Counted from the stretch's first letter, positions 8,023 to 17,057 are shown. The stretch is 64,000 bases of DNA from DASYKS01 sp031404815 (GCA_031404815.1 JANNIH010000054.1:190808-254807), one strand, 5' to 3'. Made by a program: numbers and translations. The notes: generated by a model not told the origin, from the sequence alone.

Positions 8023-9093
8023 TCAATCGATCTCCTCAACCTCGGCAGTCGCGAACGCTCGCGCGATGCTCGCCTCGTACGGCGCTTCGAGCACCCCGGC
8101 GTCAGTGACGATCGCGCGGATCAGCTCGGCGGGCGTCACGTCGAAGGCAAAGTTGATCGCTTCTGTGCCTTCGGGAGCGATGCGGTTTCCAAAAACTTCA
8201 GTAACCTCGCTCCCGTTGCGCTGCTCGATCGGGATGCCGGCGCCAGTGGCCAAAGAGCGGTCGATCGTCGACAGGGGGGCCGCGACGTAGAAGGGCACGC
8301 CGTGGCGGGCAGCGAGAACCGCCAGCGGGTACGTACCGATTTTGTTGGCGGCATCGCCGTTGGCCGCGATCCGATCAGCCCCGACAATCACGCGTTCGAC
8401 CAGCCCCTTCGCCAAGAGGGTGGCGGCGCTCGAATCGGTCGCTAGGGTGTGAGGAATGCCCAGCCGCTTGAGCTCCCACGTGGTGAGGCGCGCACCCTGG
8501 AGCAACGGGCGGGTCTCATCGACCCAGACCTTGGAGACCTTCCCTTGTTGCCAGGCCGACTGGATCACTCCCAAGGCCGTACCGTACCCCGCGGTCGCAA
8601 GCGAGCCGGTATTGCAATGGGTGAGCACGCGATCGCCCGGCGCGAACAGTCCGGCGCCAAACTCGCCGATGCGCAGATTCGCGCCGATATCGTCCGCATG
8701 CAGGCTCTCGGCCCAATCCAGAAGGTCGGCCGCTCGCTCCGCAGGGGCTCGGCCTGCGCTCTTGGCGAAACGGTCGCGTCCACGGTCGAGCGCCCATCGA
8801 AGATTGACCGCGGTCGGCCGGGTCGCGCCCAGCAGCTCCAGGGCCTCGTTGAATCGCGCTTCGGACTCGGGCTCATCGCGGGCGGCGGCGATCGCGAGGA
8901 CCAAGCCGTAGGCGGCAGCAACTCCAATGGCCGGCGCACCGCGAACGGCCAAGCGGTAAATCGCGTCCGCGACCTGTTCGGGGCTTTCGCAGCGGAGCCA
9001 AGCCTCCTCACGTGGCAGCAGCGTCTGTTCGAGTAGGTCGAGCGCACCGGCGCGCCAGCGGAGGGGTGAGAAGATCGACTGGTCGTTTTTCAC
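8023..9093 (-). CDS. mtnA: S-methyl-5-thioribose-1-phosphate isomerase
   Basis: Methionine-salvage enzyme that converts 5-methylthioribose 1-phosphate to the ribulose form, 356 residues. RGAPAIGVAAAYG (about 51-63) is the substrate loop. Catalytic C160 lies in THCNTGSLATAGYGTALG and catalytic D240 in VGADRIAANGDAANKIGTY, as in characterised members. It uses a GTG start at 9093. No other salvage genes are adjacent; the divergent neighbour is a cystathionine-type enzyme, so both sit in sulfur amino-acid metabolism. Confidence 0.95.
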   Translation of the reverse strand: MKNDQSIFSPLRWRAGALDLLEQTLLPREEAWLRCESPEQVADAIYRLAVRGAPAIGVAAAYGLVLAIAAARDEPESEARFNEALELLGATRPTAVNLRWALDRGRDRFAKSAGRAPAERAADLLDWAESLHADDIGANLRIGEFGAGLFAPGDRVLTHCNTGSLATAGYGTALGVIQSAWQQGKVSKVWVDETRPLLQGARLTTWELKRLGIPHTLATDSSAATLLAKGLVERVIVGADRIAANGDAANKIGTYPLAVLAARHGVPFYVAAPLSTIDRSLATGAGIPIEQRNGSEVTEVFGNRIAPEGTEAINFAFDVTPAELIRAIVTDAGVLEAPYEASIARAFATAEVEEID

Positions 9094-9256
9094 CTCGCGG
9101 ACTTTATCCCTGAACCAGCTCCACTGGTCCCCTCAGATAGATCCTCGTGCCTTCGTCCTGGTAACCTACTGGCTGGTACAATCCGGGAAATCCGGGCGGG
9201 TTCACGAGGGTACTCAATCGGTGCGGAGCTAAGATTCCGCGGAAAAGAGGAAGCGC

Positions 9257-10423
9257 TTGAAAGGTGACCCTTCGAAACTGGCGTTCGCGACGCGCGCAAT
9301 CCACGCCGGGCAGCCCCCCGACCCGACAACCGGCGCGGTCACGGTGCCGATCTATCAGACTTCGACCTATTCTCAAGCCGCTCTCGGCGAGAATACCGGC
9401 TTCGAATACGCGCGCAGCCAGAACCCCACCCGGTTCGCGCTCGAGGAGAATGTGGCATCGCTCGAAGGGGGTGCCAAAGGCCACGCCTTCGCTTCCGGCA
9501 TGGCCGCGATCAGCTGCTTGATGACGATCCTGCAGGCCGGCGATCACGTCGTGGTTTCGCAGAACGTCTATGGCGGTACGTTTCGCTATTTCACGCGGAT
9601 CCTCGAGAAGTTTGGGCTGACGTTTAGTTGGATCGACGCCACGAGCACCGAGCGGGTGGAGGCGGCTATGACCCCGGCGACGCGGATGGTCTACCTCGAG
9701 ACGCCGTCGAACCCCTTGATGGAGATTTCCGACATTGCGGCGATCTCCGAGATCGCCCACGCTCACGGCGCCAAGGTTGCGGTGGACAACACGTTTCTCT
9801 CCCCCTATCTCCAGCAGCCGCTGGCCCTGGGCGCCGACTTCGTCCTCCACTCGACGACCAAGTTCTTGAATGGGCACAGCGATTCGATCAGCGGCGTGCT
9901 GATCTCGAAGTCCGTTGCTGACGGCGAGTGGTTCACGCTGGCGCAAAAGTCCGCGGGCGCGATCCTCGCGCCTTTCGAGTGCTTTCTGGTGATGCGCGGC
10001 ATCAAAACGCTCGCGGTGCGCATGGATCGGCATGAATCGAATACTCGACGAATCGTCGATTTCCTCGTCGGCCATTCCGCGGTCAAGGCGGTCCTCTATC
10101 CCGGACTGGAGAGCCACCCTGGACACGAGATTCAAAAGCGGCAGGCGAGCGGCTTTGGCTCGATGATCTCGATCGAGCTGGGAGGCTACGAGAACGCCAA
10201 GGCGATGCTCGACCAGGTGCGGCTTTGGACGCTGGCCGAGAGTCTGGGCGGGGTCGAGAGCTTGATCAGCCATCCGGCCTCGATGACCCACGCCTCTATT
10301 CCCTTGGCGCGGCGGAACGATCTCGGGATCACCGAGGGGTTGGTCCGGCTGTCGGTTGGGATCGAGGATATCAACGATCTGGAGTGGGACCTGAAACAGG
10401 CCCTTGGGGGCATTGTGGCCTGA
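9257..10423 (+). CDS. Cystathionine gamma-synthase / gamma-lyase family PLP enzyme
   Basis: 388 residues, trans-sulfuration family of PLP enzymes. ATRAIHAGQPPDPTTGAV and PIYQTSTY open the fold. YARSQNPTR gives phosphate contacts, and SGMAAIS and DNTFLSPYLQQPLALGAD are typical. The PLP lysine is K202 in HSTTKFLNGHSD. It may act in methionine synthesis (cystathionine gamma-synthase), in cysteine synthesis (gamma-lyase) or as O-acetylhomoserine sulfhydrylase; sequence alone does not decide. The start is a TTG at 9257 with AGAGGAAG close upstream. Confidence 0.9.
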   Translation: MKGDPSKLAFATRAIHAGQPPDPTTGAVTVPIYQTSTYSQAALGENTGFEYARSQNPTRFALEENVASLEGGAKGHAFASGMAAISCLMTILQAGDHVVVSQNVYGGTFRYFTRILEKFGLTFSWIDATSTERVEAAMTPATRMVYLETPSNPLMEISDIAAISEIAHAHGAKVAVDNTFLSPYLQQPLALGADFVLHSTTKFLNGHSDSISGVLISKSVADGEWFTLAQKSAGAILAPFECFLVMRGIKTLAVRMDRHESNTRRIVDFLVGHSAVKAVLYPGLESHPGHEIQKRQASGFGSMISIELGGYENAKAMLDQVRLWTLAESLGGVESLISHPASMTHASIPLARRNDLGITEGLVRLSVGIEDINDLEWDLKQALGGIVA

Positions 10424-10459
10424 GGCCAGGCGGCTTCGACGGGCTCCAAGCCGGACTGT

Positions 10460-10489
10460 GGGTTCAGGGGCCTCGCGACCCCCGAACCC
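10460..10489. terminator. Bidirectional terminator-like hairpin between convergent genes
   Basis: GGGTTC (10460-10465) and GAACCC (10484-10489) enclose GGGG/CCCC with one mismatch, giving a 10-bp stem and an 8-base loop. It lies between the convergent ends of the cystathionine enzyme and the pseudopilin gene. There is no clean T tract. Confidence 0.5.
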
Positions 10490-10493
10490 AATC

Positions 10494-11111
10494 CTATTTC
10501 CATAGACCGGTTGCGGCTTGGTAGGTAAGCACCCGGACCCTTCCGCTACGGCCGAGCACCCGAATCGCGGCGAGGCCGTCGTAGCCGTCGGTCAGATAGA
10601 GCGAGCCCGGGGTCGCACCTCCCAGTGGATCGAACGAGGCGAGGTCGGAGCCATTGAAACGAATCGGATCATCGAGCCGATCGAGACGACGGCGAGGATC
10701 TCCTGGATCGGTCGGCCGGACCCCCGAAGGAAAGCCAAACCGCAAGCCGAATCCTGGACCGCCCAGGTGTCTTGGCCCATCGATCTTCGGATCGACTCCG
10801 AGGCGAATGTCGGCGTTGCGTACGCCGTTGCCGTTGCCGTCGCGGTAGAGCGAAAAGCTCGCGCCGCCATTCTGCTCGGCGCTAAACCGGACCGCAACGT
10901 TGGCGGAGTGCCGAACAGCAAACGAGCGAGCGAGGCGCAAAGCACCTACGAGTTCCGAGGCGGCCTGGCGAAGGCGGAGAGATTTGACCGCTCGGTGGAG
11001 CGGCGAGACGGCGAGCGTGGCTAACAGGACCAGGATCGCGAAGGTGATGAGCAGCTCGACAAGGGTAAAGCCGCAACGGCAAGACCGGCGGCGGCTGGTT
11101 GAGAAGTTCAT
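10494..11111 (-). CDS. GspH/FimT-like type II pseudopilin
   Basis: 205 residues from the ATG at 11111. A short basic leader ends in glycine, directly followed by the prepilin signature FTLVELLITFAILVLL (cleavage G|F, E at +5), which is N-methylated and membrane-anchored in this family. The rest is a pilin-like globular domain of the GspH/FimT type. A longer reading from a TTG at 11180 would overlap the comEA-like stop by 4 bases, but would give an unusually long 37-residue leader. It follows the ComEA-like gene in one operon. No other pilus genes are adjacent. Confidence 0.8.
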   Translation of the reverse strand: MNFSTSRRRSCRCGFTLVELLITFAILVLLATLAVSPLHRAVKSLRLRQAASELVGALRLARSFAVRHSANVAVRFSAEQNGGASFSLYRDGNGNGVRNADIRLGVDPKIDGPRHLGGPGFGLRFGFPSGVRPTDPGDPRRRLDRLDDPIRFNGSDLASFDPLGGATPGSLYLTDGYDGLAAIRVLGRSGRVRVLTYQAATGLWK

Positions 11112-11176
11112 GGCTGGCTCTGGAGGCCGAGAAGAGAAGCCAGAGCGGCGGACCGCTCCGGCTTCGCGGCTCCGTC

Positions 11177-11542
11177 TCAACGACCGGGCGCCTTCTCTGT
11201 TTTCGCAGCCTTGGCCTTCTCCTTGAGTGTCGTCTCGCCGCTGATCGCAAGGTAAGGGCGGATGAGAGCAAACGTCTTTTCCCCGATTCCCCGGACGAGC
11301 ATCAAGTCCTCGACCTTTTTGAAGCCTCCGTTGGTTTTGCGGTGTTCGACGATGCGCTGGGCGACGGAGGGGCCGACGCGAGGAAGCAGTGCGAGTTGAG
11401 CGCTGTCGGCGCTGTTGATATTGACCACTCTCTTGGCCTCGGCGGTTGCGGCGACGACCGGAGAGGCCGAGACCAGCGGGAGGACCAGGGCAAGGAGGAC
11501 AAGCACGGCGGGAACGGCGGTGACACGGCGACGGTTGTTCAT
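11177..11542 (-). CDS. ComEA-like helix-hairpin-helix protein, exported
   Basis: 121 residues. The N-terminal signal peptide is VTAVPAVLVLLALVLPLVSA. Two helix-hairpin-helix units follow: VNINSADSAQLALLPRVGPSVAQRIVEHR and FKKVEDLMLVRGIGEKTF. This is the DNA-binding domain of ComEA-type periplasmic proteins used in DNA uptake. A lysine-rich tail ends the protein. The ATG at 11542 has AAGGAGA at optimal spacing, so longer upstream readings are rejected. The pairing with a pseudopilin gene fits a natural-transformation or type IV pilus role (inference). Confidence 0.85.
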   Translation of the reverse strand: MNNRRRVTAVPAVLVLLALVLPLVSASPVVAATAEAKRVVNINSADSAQLALLPRVGPSVAQRIVEHRKTNGGFKKVEDLMLVRGIGEKTFALIRPYLAISGETTLKEKAKAAKTEKAPGR

Positions 11543-11993
11543 GGGGGTCTCCTTTTCTTTGGGTGTATGCCGGAATACGCTGAATTGGGTTGTCTGTGCT
11601 GCGGTTCGTTGTTGAGTGGGACGCTCGAGGGGGCGGCTGGCGCCCCTCTCGGCCCTTCGCTGTCGGTTCTTGTTCTCTCCCTCGGCGGCTCGCTCCACCT
11701 CCCCTCCAGTTCGTGTTCGGGAGAGACGTAGATCAAAGCCTTTGCCAACTCCAACGATGGCGCTCAAACTGTTGAAAATAGGCCGCTTACATGGAATATC
11801 CGGAGTTCTCGGCGCCGTTGGGGACCGCAAACGATCTGGTCGGGCGAGGGCGGTTTTTCGCCGCTACGCCCGGCAAACGAGGGGGCGCAAAAGATTTGGA
11901 CAGCTGCGCAATCTTTTGCGGGGTGCCTAGGCTCGGCCAAGGCTCGGCCGGATCGGTAGCAGGAGAAGGGCCTTTCGAGTAGATTAGGCCGCC
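11543..11993. other. 451-base intergenic region before lepB
   Basis: No convincing gene is seen between the divergent comEA-like and lepB starts. The short open frames here lack ribosome sites and family resemblance. The region holds the comEA ribosome site near 11550 and the perfect inverted repeat at 11886-11920. Promoters for both directions must lie here. Confidence 0.6.
11886..11920. promoter_or_regulatory. 11-bp perfect inverted repeat upstream of lepB
   Basis: CGCAAAAGATT (11886-11896) and AATCTTTTGCG (11910-11920) are exact inverted copies separated by 13 bases. There is no T tract after it. It is about 75 bases before the first signal peptidase start, a position suited to an operator or an RNA hairpin in the leader. 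Confidence 0.45.
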
Positions 11994-12740
11994 ATGTCGA
12001 CGAGCCAGAGAACCGAAGTCATGCCGCGAAAGCCCGCGGAGTCGCAGCCAACGAAGTCTCTGTTCCGCGAATATGCGGAGGCGTTTATCATCGCGGCGCT
12101 TTTTCTTCGCTTCGCGAATACCTTCGTCGTTCAGACGTTCTATATTCCGAGCGGCTCGATGGAGAACACGCTGCTTGTTGGCGACCATCTATTCGTCAAC
12201 CGCTTCATCTTCGGACCGACTACGGCTGGTTTCGACCGGCTGTTGCCAGGTCGGTCGGTCCGCCGCGGCGATATTGTTGTCTTCCGTTCGCCACAGGATC
12301 CGAAACTCGACCTGGTAAAGCGCTGCATCGGCCTGCCAGGAGACACGATCGACTTGATCGACAAGCAGTTATCGATCAACGGTAAGCGGGTCGAGGATTC
12401 GGGTTACGCGATCCACACAGACCCGAACTTGTACCAGGATCGACCCTACTTCGGTGATGAGGCGCGTATTCGGGACAACTTCGGACCGTTCACCGTGCCC
12501 GCCGGCAGCTACTTCTGTATGGGGGATAACCGGGACCATTCCTTCGATTCTCGTTTTTGGGGAACGCTGCCAGCTCACATGATCAAAGGCCGCGCCTCAA
12601 CGATCTATTGGTCATATGGTGGAGAAACTTCGGACGGCCGTTGGCCGGGTTGGGGCGTGAAGCTGCGACAGCTCGGCCAGACAGCGGTTGGCTTTTTCGG
12701 TCGAACTCGCTGGAGCCGTAGCTTTCTCACGCCTCGATAG
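11994..12740 (+). CDS. lepB: Signal peptidase I (first of two)
   Basis: Membrane serine protease that removes signal peptides, 248 residues. One membrane helix near the N-terminus (AFIIAALFLRFANTFVV) is followed by catalytic S55 in IPSGSMENTL and general base K109 in LDLVKRCIGLPGD. The box E motif MGDNRDHSFDSRFWG is present. Both catalytic residues are intact. A second homologue follows after 11 bases, so the two are co-transcribed. Confidence 0.95.
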   Translation: MSTSQRTEVMPRKPAESQPTKSLFREYAEAFIIAALFLRFANTFVVQTFYIPSGSMENTLLVGDHLFVNRFIFGPTTAGFDRLLPGRSVRRGDIVVFRSPQDPKLDLVKRCIGLPGDTIDLIDKQLSINGKRVEDSGYAIHTDPNLYQDRPYFGDEARIRDNFGPFTVPAGSYFCMGDNRDHSFDSRFWGTLPAHMIKGRASTIYWSYGGETSDGRWPGWGVKLRQLGQTAVGFFGRTRWSRSFLTPR

Positions 12741-12751
12741 CAGATTCGGCT

Positions 12752-13444
12752 ATGGCCGCTCGGAGCGCGGGTCGGGACTATTTGGAGGCGTTGTTGGTCG
12801 CGTTCGTGTTCGCCTCTTTTGCACGGGCCTTCTTGTTTCAGGCGTTTGAGATTCCGACCGGCTCGATGGAGAAGAACCTCCTGGTCGGTGACCATATTCT
12901 GGTCAACAAATTCATCTTCGGGCCTACGGTTCTAGGGCTCGAGAAGAAGCTCCTGCCAATTCGCAACGCAGAGCGGGGTGATGTGGTGGTGTTTCGTTAC
13001 CCTCGCGACCCATCACAAAACTTCATCAAGCGCTGCGTCGGTGTCGGCGGTGACCTGGTCGAGATCGTTCATCGCGACTTGATCCTGAACGAGACCCCCG
13101 TCGACGACCGCGCCTACACGTACCACTTTGGCGATGATCCAGGCACCGATCCGGTCGGCGTCTATGAGGTTCGGCCACGGGACAACTTTGGGCCGTTCAA
13201 GGTTCCGCCGAACAACTGCTTCTGCCTGGGTGACAACCGAGACAACTCTCACGATTCGCGCTATTGGGGACCGGTGCCGGACGGCCTGCTGAAAGGCCGG
13301 GCACTTTTGATTTACTGGTCGGCGACACCCGACGAGCCGGAACTTGGAGCGGCTCGGTCCGAATGGTTTGGACGGGTTTCGAGCGCGCTTCGACGGCTGA
13401 TCGCGTCAACTCGTTGGCACCGTTCCTTCCTTCTAGTTCGCTGA
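12752..13444 (+). CDS. lepB: Signal peptidase I (second of two)
   Basis: 230 residues, clearly homologous to the gene just upstream. The N-terminal membrane helix is LLVAFVFASFARAFLF. Catalytic S38 lies in IPTGSMEKN and K93 in NFIKRCVGVGGD; LGDNRDNSHDSRYWG is box E. It differs from the first copy mainly in the loop after the membrane helix and in a longer central insert (VDDRAYTYHFGDDPGTDP). Tandem duplication with divergence is likely; the copies may prefer different substrates (inference). Confidence 0.94.
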   Translation: MAARSAGRDYLEALLVAFVFASFARAFLFQAFEIPTGSMEKNLLVGDHILVNKFIFGPTVLGLEKKLLPIRNAERGDVVVFRYPRDPSQNFIKRCVGVGGDLVEIVHRDLILNETPVDDRAYTYHFGDDPGTDPVGVYEVRPRDNFGPFKVPPNNCFCLGDNRDNSHDSRYWGPVPDGLLKGRALLIYWSATPDEPELGAARSEWFGRVSSALRRLIASTRWHRSFLLVR

Positions 13445-13572
13445 CCGCTCTCGGAGGCCAGGTGGGGCGACAGAGGGTCTGGCTAACGAGCGGAGGCCTG
13501 GTAGACTAGGATCCTAAGTTCGGTCCGGTCTGGTGAAATGGTAGGAAGGTCCTCCAAGAGAAGGAGCGTCGG

Positions 13573-13941
13573 ATGCATCGATCCAAGGGGCAACGCGGCG
13601 AGGGAAACCTCGGTTGTATTCTCTGGGCAGCTCTTTTAGCGATTGCAGCACTGATCGCCTGGAAGACGATTCCTGCCAAGCTGAACAGCTCAGAGATATA
13701 CGATTTCATGGAAGAACAGGCCAAGTTCGCAGCCCAGACCCCTCCAGAGGAACTCAAGAAAGCGATCCTTGTTCGAGCCAGCCAGTTGGGCGTCTCTTTG
13801 GATAAAGACCACGTCACTGTCGAACGAATCGGCGATCGGATTCGGATGAAAGCCGACTATCAGATCCCGATTGAGTTCCCTTTCAAAACTTACATCTGGA
13901 AGTTTCACCACGAGGTCGACCGTCCCATATTCATTTTCTAG
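13573..13941 (+). CDS. Small single-span membrane protein following lepB
   Basis: 122 residues with one N-terminal membrane helix (NLGCILWAALLAIAALIAW) and an extracytoplasmic domain of about 90 residues. The position after lepB, the single anchor and the size recall the DUF4845-type proteins found beside signal peptidase genes, but I cannot confirm family membership. GAAGGAG lies at good distance before the ATG. The next gene begins two bases after its stop. Confidence 0.7.
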   Translation: MHRSKGQRGEGNLGCILWAALLAIAALIAWKTIPAKLNSSEIYDFMEEQAKFAAQTPPEELKKAILVRASQLGVSLDKDHVTVERIGDRIRMKADYQIPIEFPFKTYIWKFHHEVDRPIFIF

Positions 13942-13942
13942 G

Positions 13943-15757
13943 TTGGCCTTGGGTGCCGCAGGAGGCTCCGCGTTTGAAGCGGGGCTCTGCTACGCACGGT
14001 GGCGCGCCTTTGGCGTCACTTTTCTGCCCGGTTTTCTACTCGGTGCTCATCTCGCAGCGCTGGTTTTCTTTCTCAACCCTCGCGTTCCGTTCACCCTTTG
14101 GGGCGTCGGCCAGGCGATGCTTCTTTACGGCTCGATGCTTGGTGGCTGTGGAGCGGCTCTTCAGATGTCGGGGCTTTGGCTTCATCCGGCAAGGGCCCCA
14201 AGATGGCTACCTTGGACGCTTACCCTCGCTCTCGGCTTGGGCGCCGTCCTGGATGCGGCACACGCCTCGTTCTACGCCTACTTTCTTCCTCCTGGCATCA
14301 ACGTCAGACTGCTCAAGACGGCGCTCTGGCTTGCCCTTGGCGGTTTGATCGCCTTTTACACGGCTCTATTGCATACCCTGAACAATCGCCCTTACGGCTG
14401 GCGCAGCCGCTGGGCTTTGGGGCTGATCGCCTGCCTCTCACTTGTGGCGGCCGTGGAACGGCGGGACGCTTTCCGCCCCCCTTCCGCCGAAAGGCCCACG
14501 ATGCGCCCCTTTGTGGAGCAATCCGTTCGGCATTCCCTTTGGGTGATCGCACTCGACAGCGCTTCACTAGATGCAATCCTCCCCTTGGCCGGTCAAGGCC
14601 GGCTGCCGAACATCTCGGCACTACTAAGGCAAGGGGCCTACGGAAGACTCGAGACTCTGGGGCCCAATCGCCGGCCGGCACTCTGGACGACCCTCGCAAC
14701 AGGAAAGTACCCTTGGAAGACCGGGATCACGGGAGAAAGCGATCATTCGGGTGGCCTGGCGGCACCAGGCGCTGAGCTCAACCTGCTGCCCCGGGGTATT
14801 GGGTTTCGGGTTTGGGGGCTACTGGGACCGGATCCAACACCGGAACAGCCGCGCCGTCGCGCGCTCTTTCTTTGGGAGATCTGTGCGCGGTTGGGTTTCT
14901 CCCCTGCGTCGGTTGGCTGGCCTTCATCCTGGCCTCCAGGAAAAGGGGGCGGGGCAGTGGTCTCGGAGCGGTTTTTCCGCTCGGACGAGGCCCGTTCGGA
15001 GGCAAAGCCTCCTTCCTTTCGTAGGCAGGTCGAGAGCCTTCGGGTTCGAGTCACCGACCTCGACCCTGTGAGCCTCAAGGCGGTTGGGCAGCGACCGTCC
15101 GAGTCCCTCAGGGCGGCTCTGGCGGGCGACCTTTGGCGCGAAAGGGTCGCTCTCGAGATCGGTCAAGCCTCTTCGGCTGCCGGGGTTCCGAGCCCCGTCT
15201 TCGTGGCCCTCCCAGGCCTGCGCTCGATGTCGGAGGAGTCTTTTGGGGGATTTCTAGCGGCGCAGTTCGGCGGCGACGCAAGCCCGCGATCGGAAGAGGC
15301 GGCCCGCAGCGTGGCCGATTACTACGAGCACCTCGATCGCTTCCTCGGTCAGCTGTTGGCGTCACAGAAGGATGCGATGGTGGCCATCGTCTCTGCTCAT
15401 GGCTCGACGCCCATTGGCTGGTGGGAGCGCGTGCGCGGCGGCGGTTCGCTAAGAGGTTCTTTTGAAGGGGCTCCTGACGGCGCGCTGATTCTGGCCGGAC
15501 CGGGCATTCGAGCCGGCGCTCTGATCGCTGGTCCGAAGCTCGTGGATGTGGTTCCTACCCTGCTTTATGCACTGGGCCTTCCTGTGGCGCGTGACTTGGA
15601 TGGACAGGTTCTCACCGGTGCCTTTGATGCCTCCTTTCTGGCCCACCGTCCCCTCGCGTTTCTTCCGTCCTATGAGGCGCTGCCTCCCGAGAAGCCTGTG
15701 AAGCCGACCTACTCCGGTTTTCGTGAACCTCCGGCCTTGGCCGGCTCTCCCCGCTGA
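13943..15757 (+). CDS. Membrane-anchored alkaline-phosphatase-superfamily hydrolase
   Basis: About 604 residues from a TTG at 13943, two bases after the previous stop (coupled). No ATG or GTG fits, so the start is uncertain by a few codons. The first about 180 residues contain several membrane helices. The catalytic domain begins at LWVIALDSASLDAILPLAG, a metal-binding Asp region of the phosphodiesterase/nucleotide pyrophosphatase type. RPALWTTLATGKYPWKTGI supplies the nucleophile threonine region, and IVSAHGSTPIGWW and DVVPTLLYALGLP the later metal and core motifs. Substrate unknown. Its 3' end overlaps the convergent bactofilin gene by 49 bases. Confidence 0.78.
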   Translation: MALGAAGGSAFEAGLCYARWRAFGVTFLPGFLLGAHLAALVFFLNPRVPFTLWGVGQAMLLYGSMLGGCGAALQMSGLWLHPARAPRWLPWTLTLALGLGAVLDAAHASFYAYFLPPGINVRLLKTALWLALGGLIAFYTALLHTLNNRPYGWRSRWALGLIACLSLVAAVERRDAFRPPSAERPTMRPFVEQSVRHSLWVIALDSASLDAILPLAGQGRLPNISALLRQGAYGRLETLGPNRRPALWTTLATGKYPWKTGITGESDHSGGLAAPGAELNLLPRGIGFRVWGLLGPDPTPEQPRRRALFLWEICARLGFSPASVGWPSSWPPGKGGGAVVSERFFRSDEARSEAKPPSFRRQVESLRVRVTDLDPVSLKAVGQRPSESLRAALAGDLWRERVALEIGQASSAAGVPSPVFVALPGLRSMSEESFGGFLAAQFGGDASPRSEEAARSVADYYEHLDRFLGQLLASQKDAMVAIVSAHGSTPIGWWERVRGGGSLRGSFEGAPDGALILAGPGIRAGALIAGPKLVDVVPTLLYALGLPVARDLDGQVLTGAFDASFLAHRPLAFLPSYEALPPEKPVKPTYSGFREPPALAGSPR

Positions 15758-16131
15758 GCCCCGGGAGGCCCGGGGGCATTCGGCGTCGTTGCTGCCATTG
15801 CACATCGACCCTCGAATAGAGCCCCGTCCTCGACAATCAGGGCAGGGGTCTCGAGGTCGGCAAACACCTTGCCTGTTGGGGTGATCTGTAACCTTCGGCT
15901 CGCGCGAATCGTACCGCGAACAACGCCTGACACGAACAGTTGACCCACCTCGATCTCTCCTTCGACCTCCCCTCCATCTCCCACGACCAGATCGCCAGCC
16001 GAGCGGACGATCCCGGTCAGCTTTCCGTCCACCCGGAACGTCGTCTCGAAGCGAAGCTCACCGTTGATGTGACTTCCGGTGTCGAGAAACCCGTTGAGGT
16101 CGCTGTGTTTCCCGTCGCTTTTGAAAATCAT
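15709..16131 (-). CDS. Bactofilin (polymer-forming cytoskeletal protein)
   Basis: 140 residues. The central beta-helix repeats are visible: LNGFLDTGSHINGELRF, VDGKLTGIVRSAGDLVVGDGG, EVEGEIEVGQLFVSGVVRG and ASRRLQITPTGKVFADL, ending EDGALFEGRC. Short disordered ends flank the core, the C-terminal one rich in proline and alanine. Bactofilins self-assemble without nucleotide and in some bacteria help position ParABS. Its ATG overlaps the parB stop by 4 bases, so it is the last gene of the parA-parB operon. Confidence 0.93.
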   Translation of the reverse strand: MIFKSDGKHSDLNGFLDTGSHINGELRFETTFRVDGKLTGIVRSAGDLVVGDGGEVEGEIEVGQLFVSGVVRGTIRASRRLQITPTGKVFADLETPALIVEDGALFEGRCAMAATTPNAPGPPGAQRGEPAKAGGSRKPE

Positions 16132-17057
16132 GGCTCTTCTCCACGCCCCATGAGCAGGTCGTATAGCCGAATCAACTCCTCTTCGGAGTGAAAGTGCACC
16201 TGCAGCTGTCCACCCTTTCCGCGACGACGAATCTCGACACGGGTTTGCAGCTTGCGAGTGAGGGTCTCAAGAGCAGCGGCGGTATTGCTGTCCGAAGCCG
16301 GCTTGCTTGGCTGCGGAGGAGGCACCTCCCGCTGCGTTGGCGGCTCGGCAGTCAGACGTTCGAGGTCCCGTGCCGAGAGGTGTTCCGCCACGGCCCGCTC
16401 GGCGAGTGCGATCTGAGCTTCCTCGCTTGCCAGGGCAAGCAGAGGCCTCGCTTGCCCGGCGGTCAGCGCGCCGCTCCGCATCAGGTCCTTGACGTCATCC
16501 GGCAAGCGCAGGAGGCGTAAGGAGTTCGAGACGGCGGAGCGGCTCCTTCCGACCCGAAGCGCTATCTCTTCGTGCTGGAGGCCAAAACTGGACTGCAGAG
16601 CAAGCAATGCCTCCGCTTCTTCGATCGCGTTGAGGTCAGATCGCTGAAGGTTTTCTACGAGGGCCAGCTCGAGGAGATGTCGGTCTCCAGTTACCTCACG
16701 GACGACCACCGGGACTTCGGTCAGGCCGGCTCGACGTGCGGCTCGCCATCGTCGTTCGCCAGCGACGATGCCGAAGGTTCCGTTCTCCAGCGGCGCGACG
16801 ATAAGCGGTTGAATGATCCCTTGGGCTCGGATCGAGTCCGCAAGGCCTGAGAGCTCGTCGTCGTCGAAGCGTACGCGTGGCTGAAAGCGATTGGGGAAAA
16901 GACTATCGATCGGAAGGACCGTCGGTCTGGCCGGACTTGATTCCGCCGTTGGCGTTCCGTTGGCCAAGGACTCCGCCACCTCGCCGCTCTTCTCCGTCTT
17001 CTCCTGGATCAGAGCCCCTAGGCCCCGACCCAGGCCTCCCTTCTTGCGTACACTCAC
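16128..17057 (-). CDS. parB: Chromosome-partitioning protein ParB
   Basis: 309 residues, CTP-dependent clamp that loads at parS. The N-terminal box KKGGLGRGLGALI is the ParA-contact motif. FQPRVRFDD and the nucleotide-binding motif GERRWRAARRAGL (about residues 100-112) follow. The helix-turn-helix reads EEIALRVGRSRSAVSNSLRLLRL. The C-terminal dimer domain includes VEIRRRGKGGQLQVHFHSEEEL. It begins one base after the parA stop. A matching parS lies at 18586. Confidence 0.96.
   Translation of the reverse strand: MSVRKKGGLGRGLGALIQEKTEKSGEVAESLANGTPTAESSPARPTVLPIDSLFPNRFQPRVRFDDDELSGLADSIRAQGIIQPLIVAPLENGTFGIVAGERRWRAARRAGLTEVPVVVREVTGDRHLLELALVENLQRSDLNAIEEAEALLALQSSFGLQHEEIALRVGRSRSAVSNSLRLLRLPDDVKDLMRSGALTAGQARPLLALASEEAQIALAERAVAEHLSARDLERLTAEPPTQREVPPPQPSKPASDSNTAAALETLTRKLQTRVEIRRRGKGGQLQVHFHSEEELIRLYDLLMGRGEEP

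Noticed and set aside
9104..10291. 395-codon minus-strand frame
   Set aside because: Antisense shadow of the cystathionine enzyme; composition is Arg/His/Asp-rich as expected for an antisense GC-rich frame.
11543..11830. N-terminal extension of the ComEA-like protein to 217 codons
   Set aside because: The ATG at 11542 has an optimal AAGGAGA and is followed by a signal peptide; the extension is low-complexity and arginine-rich.
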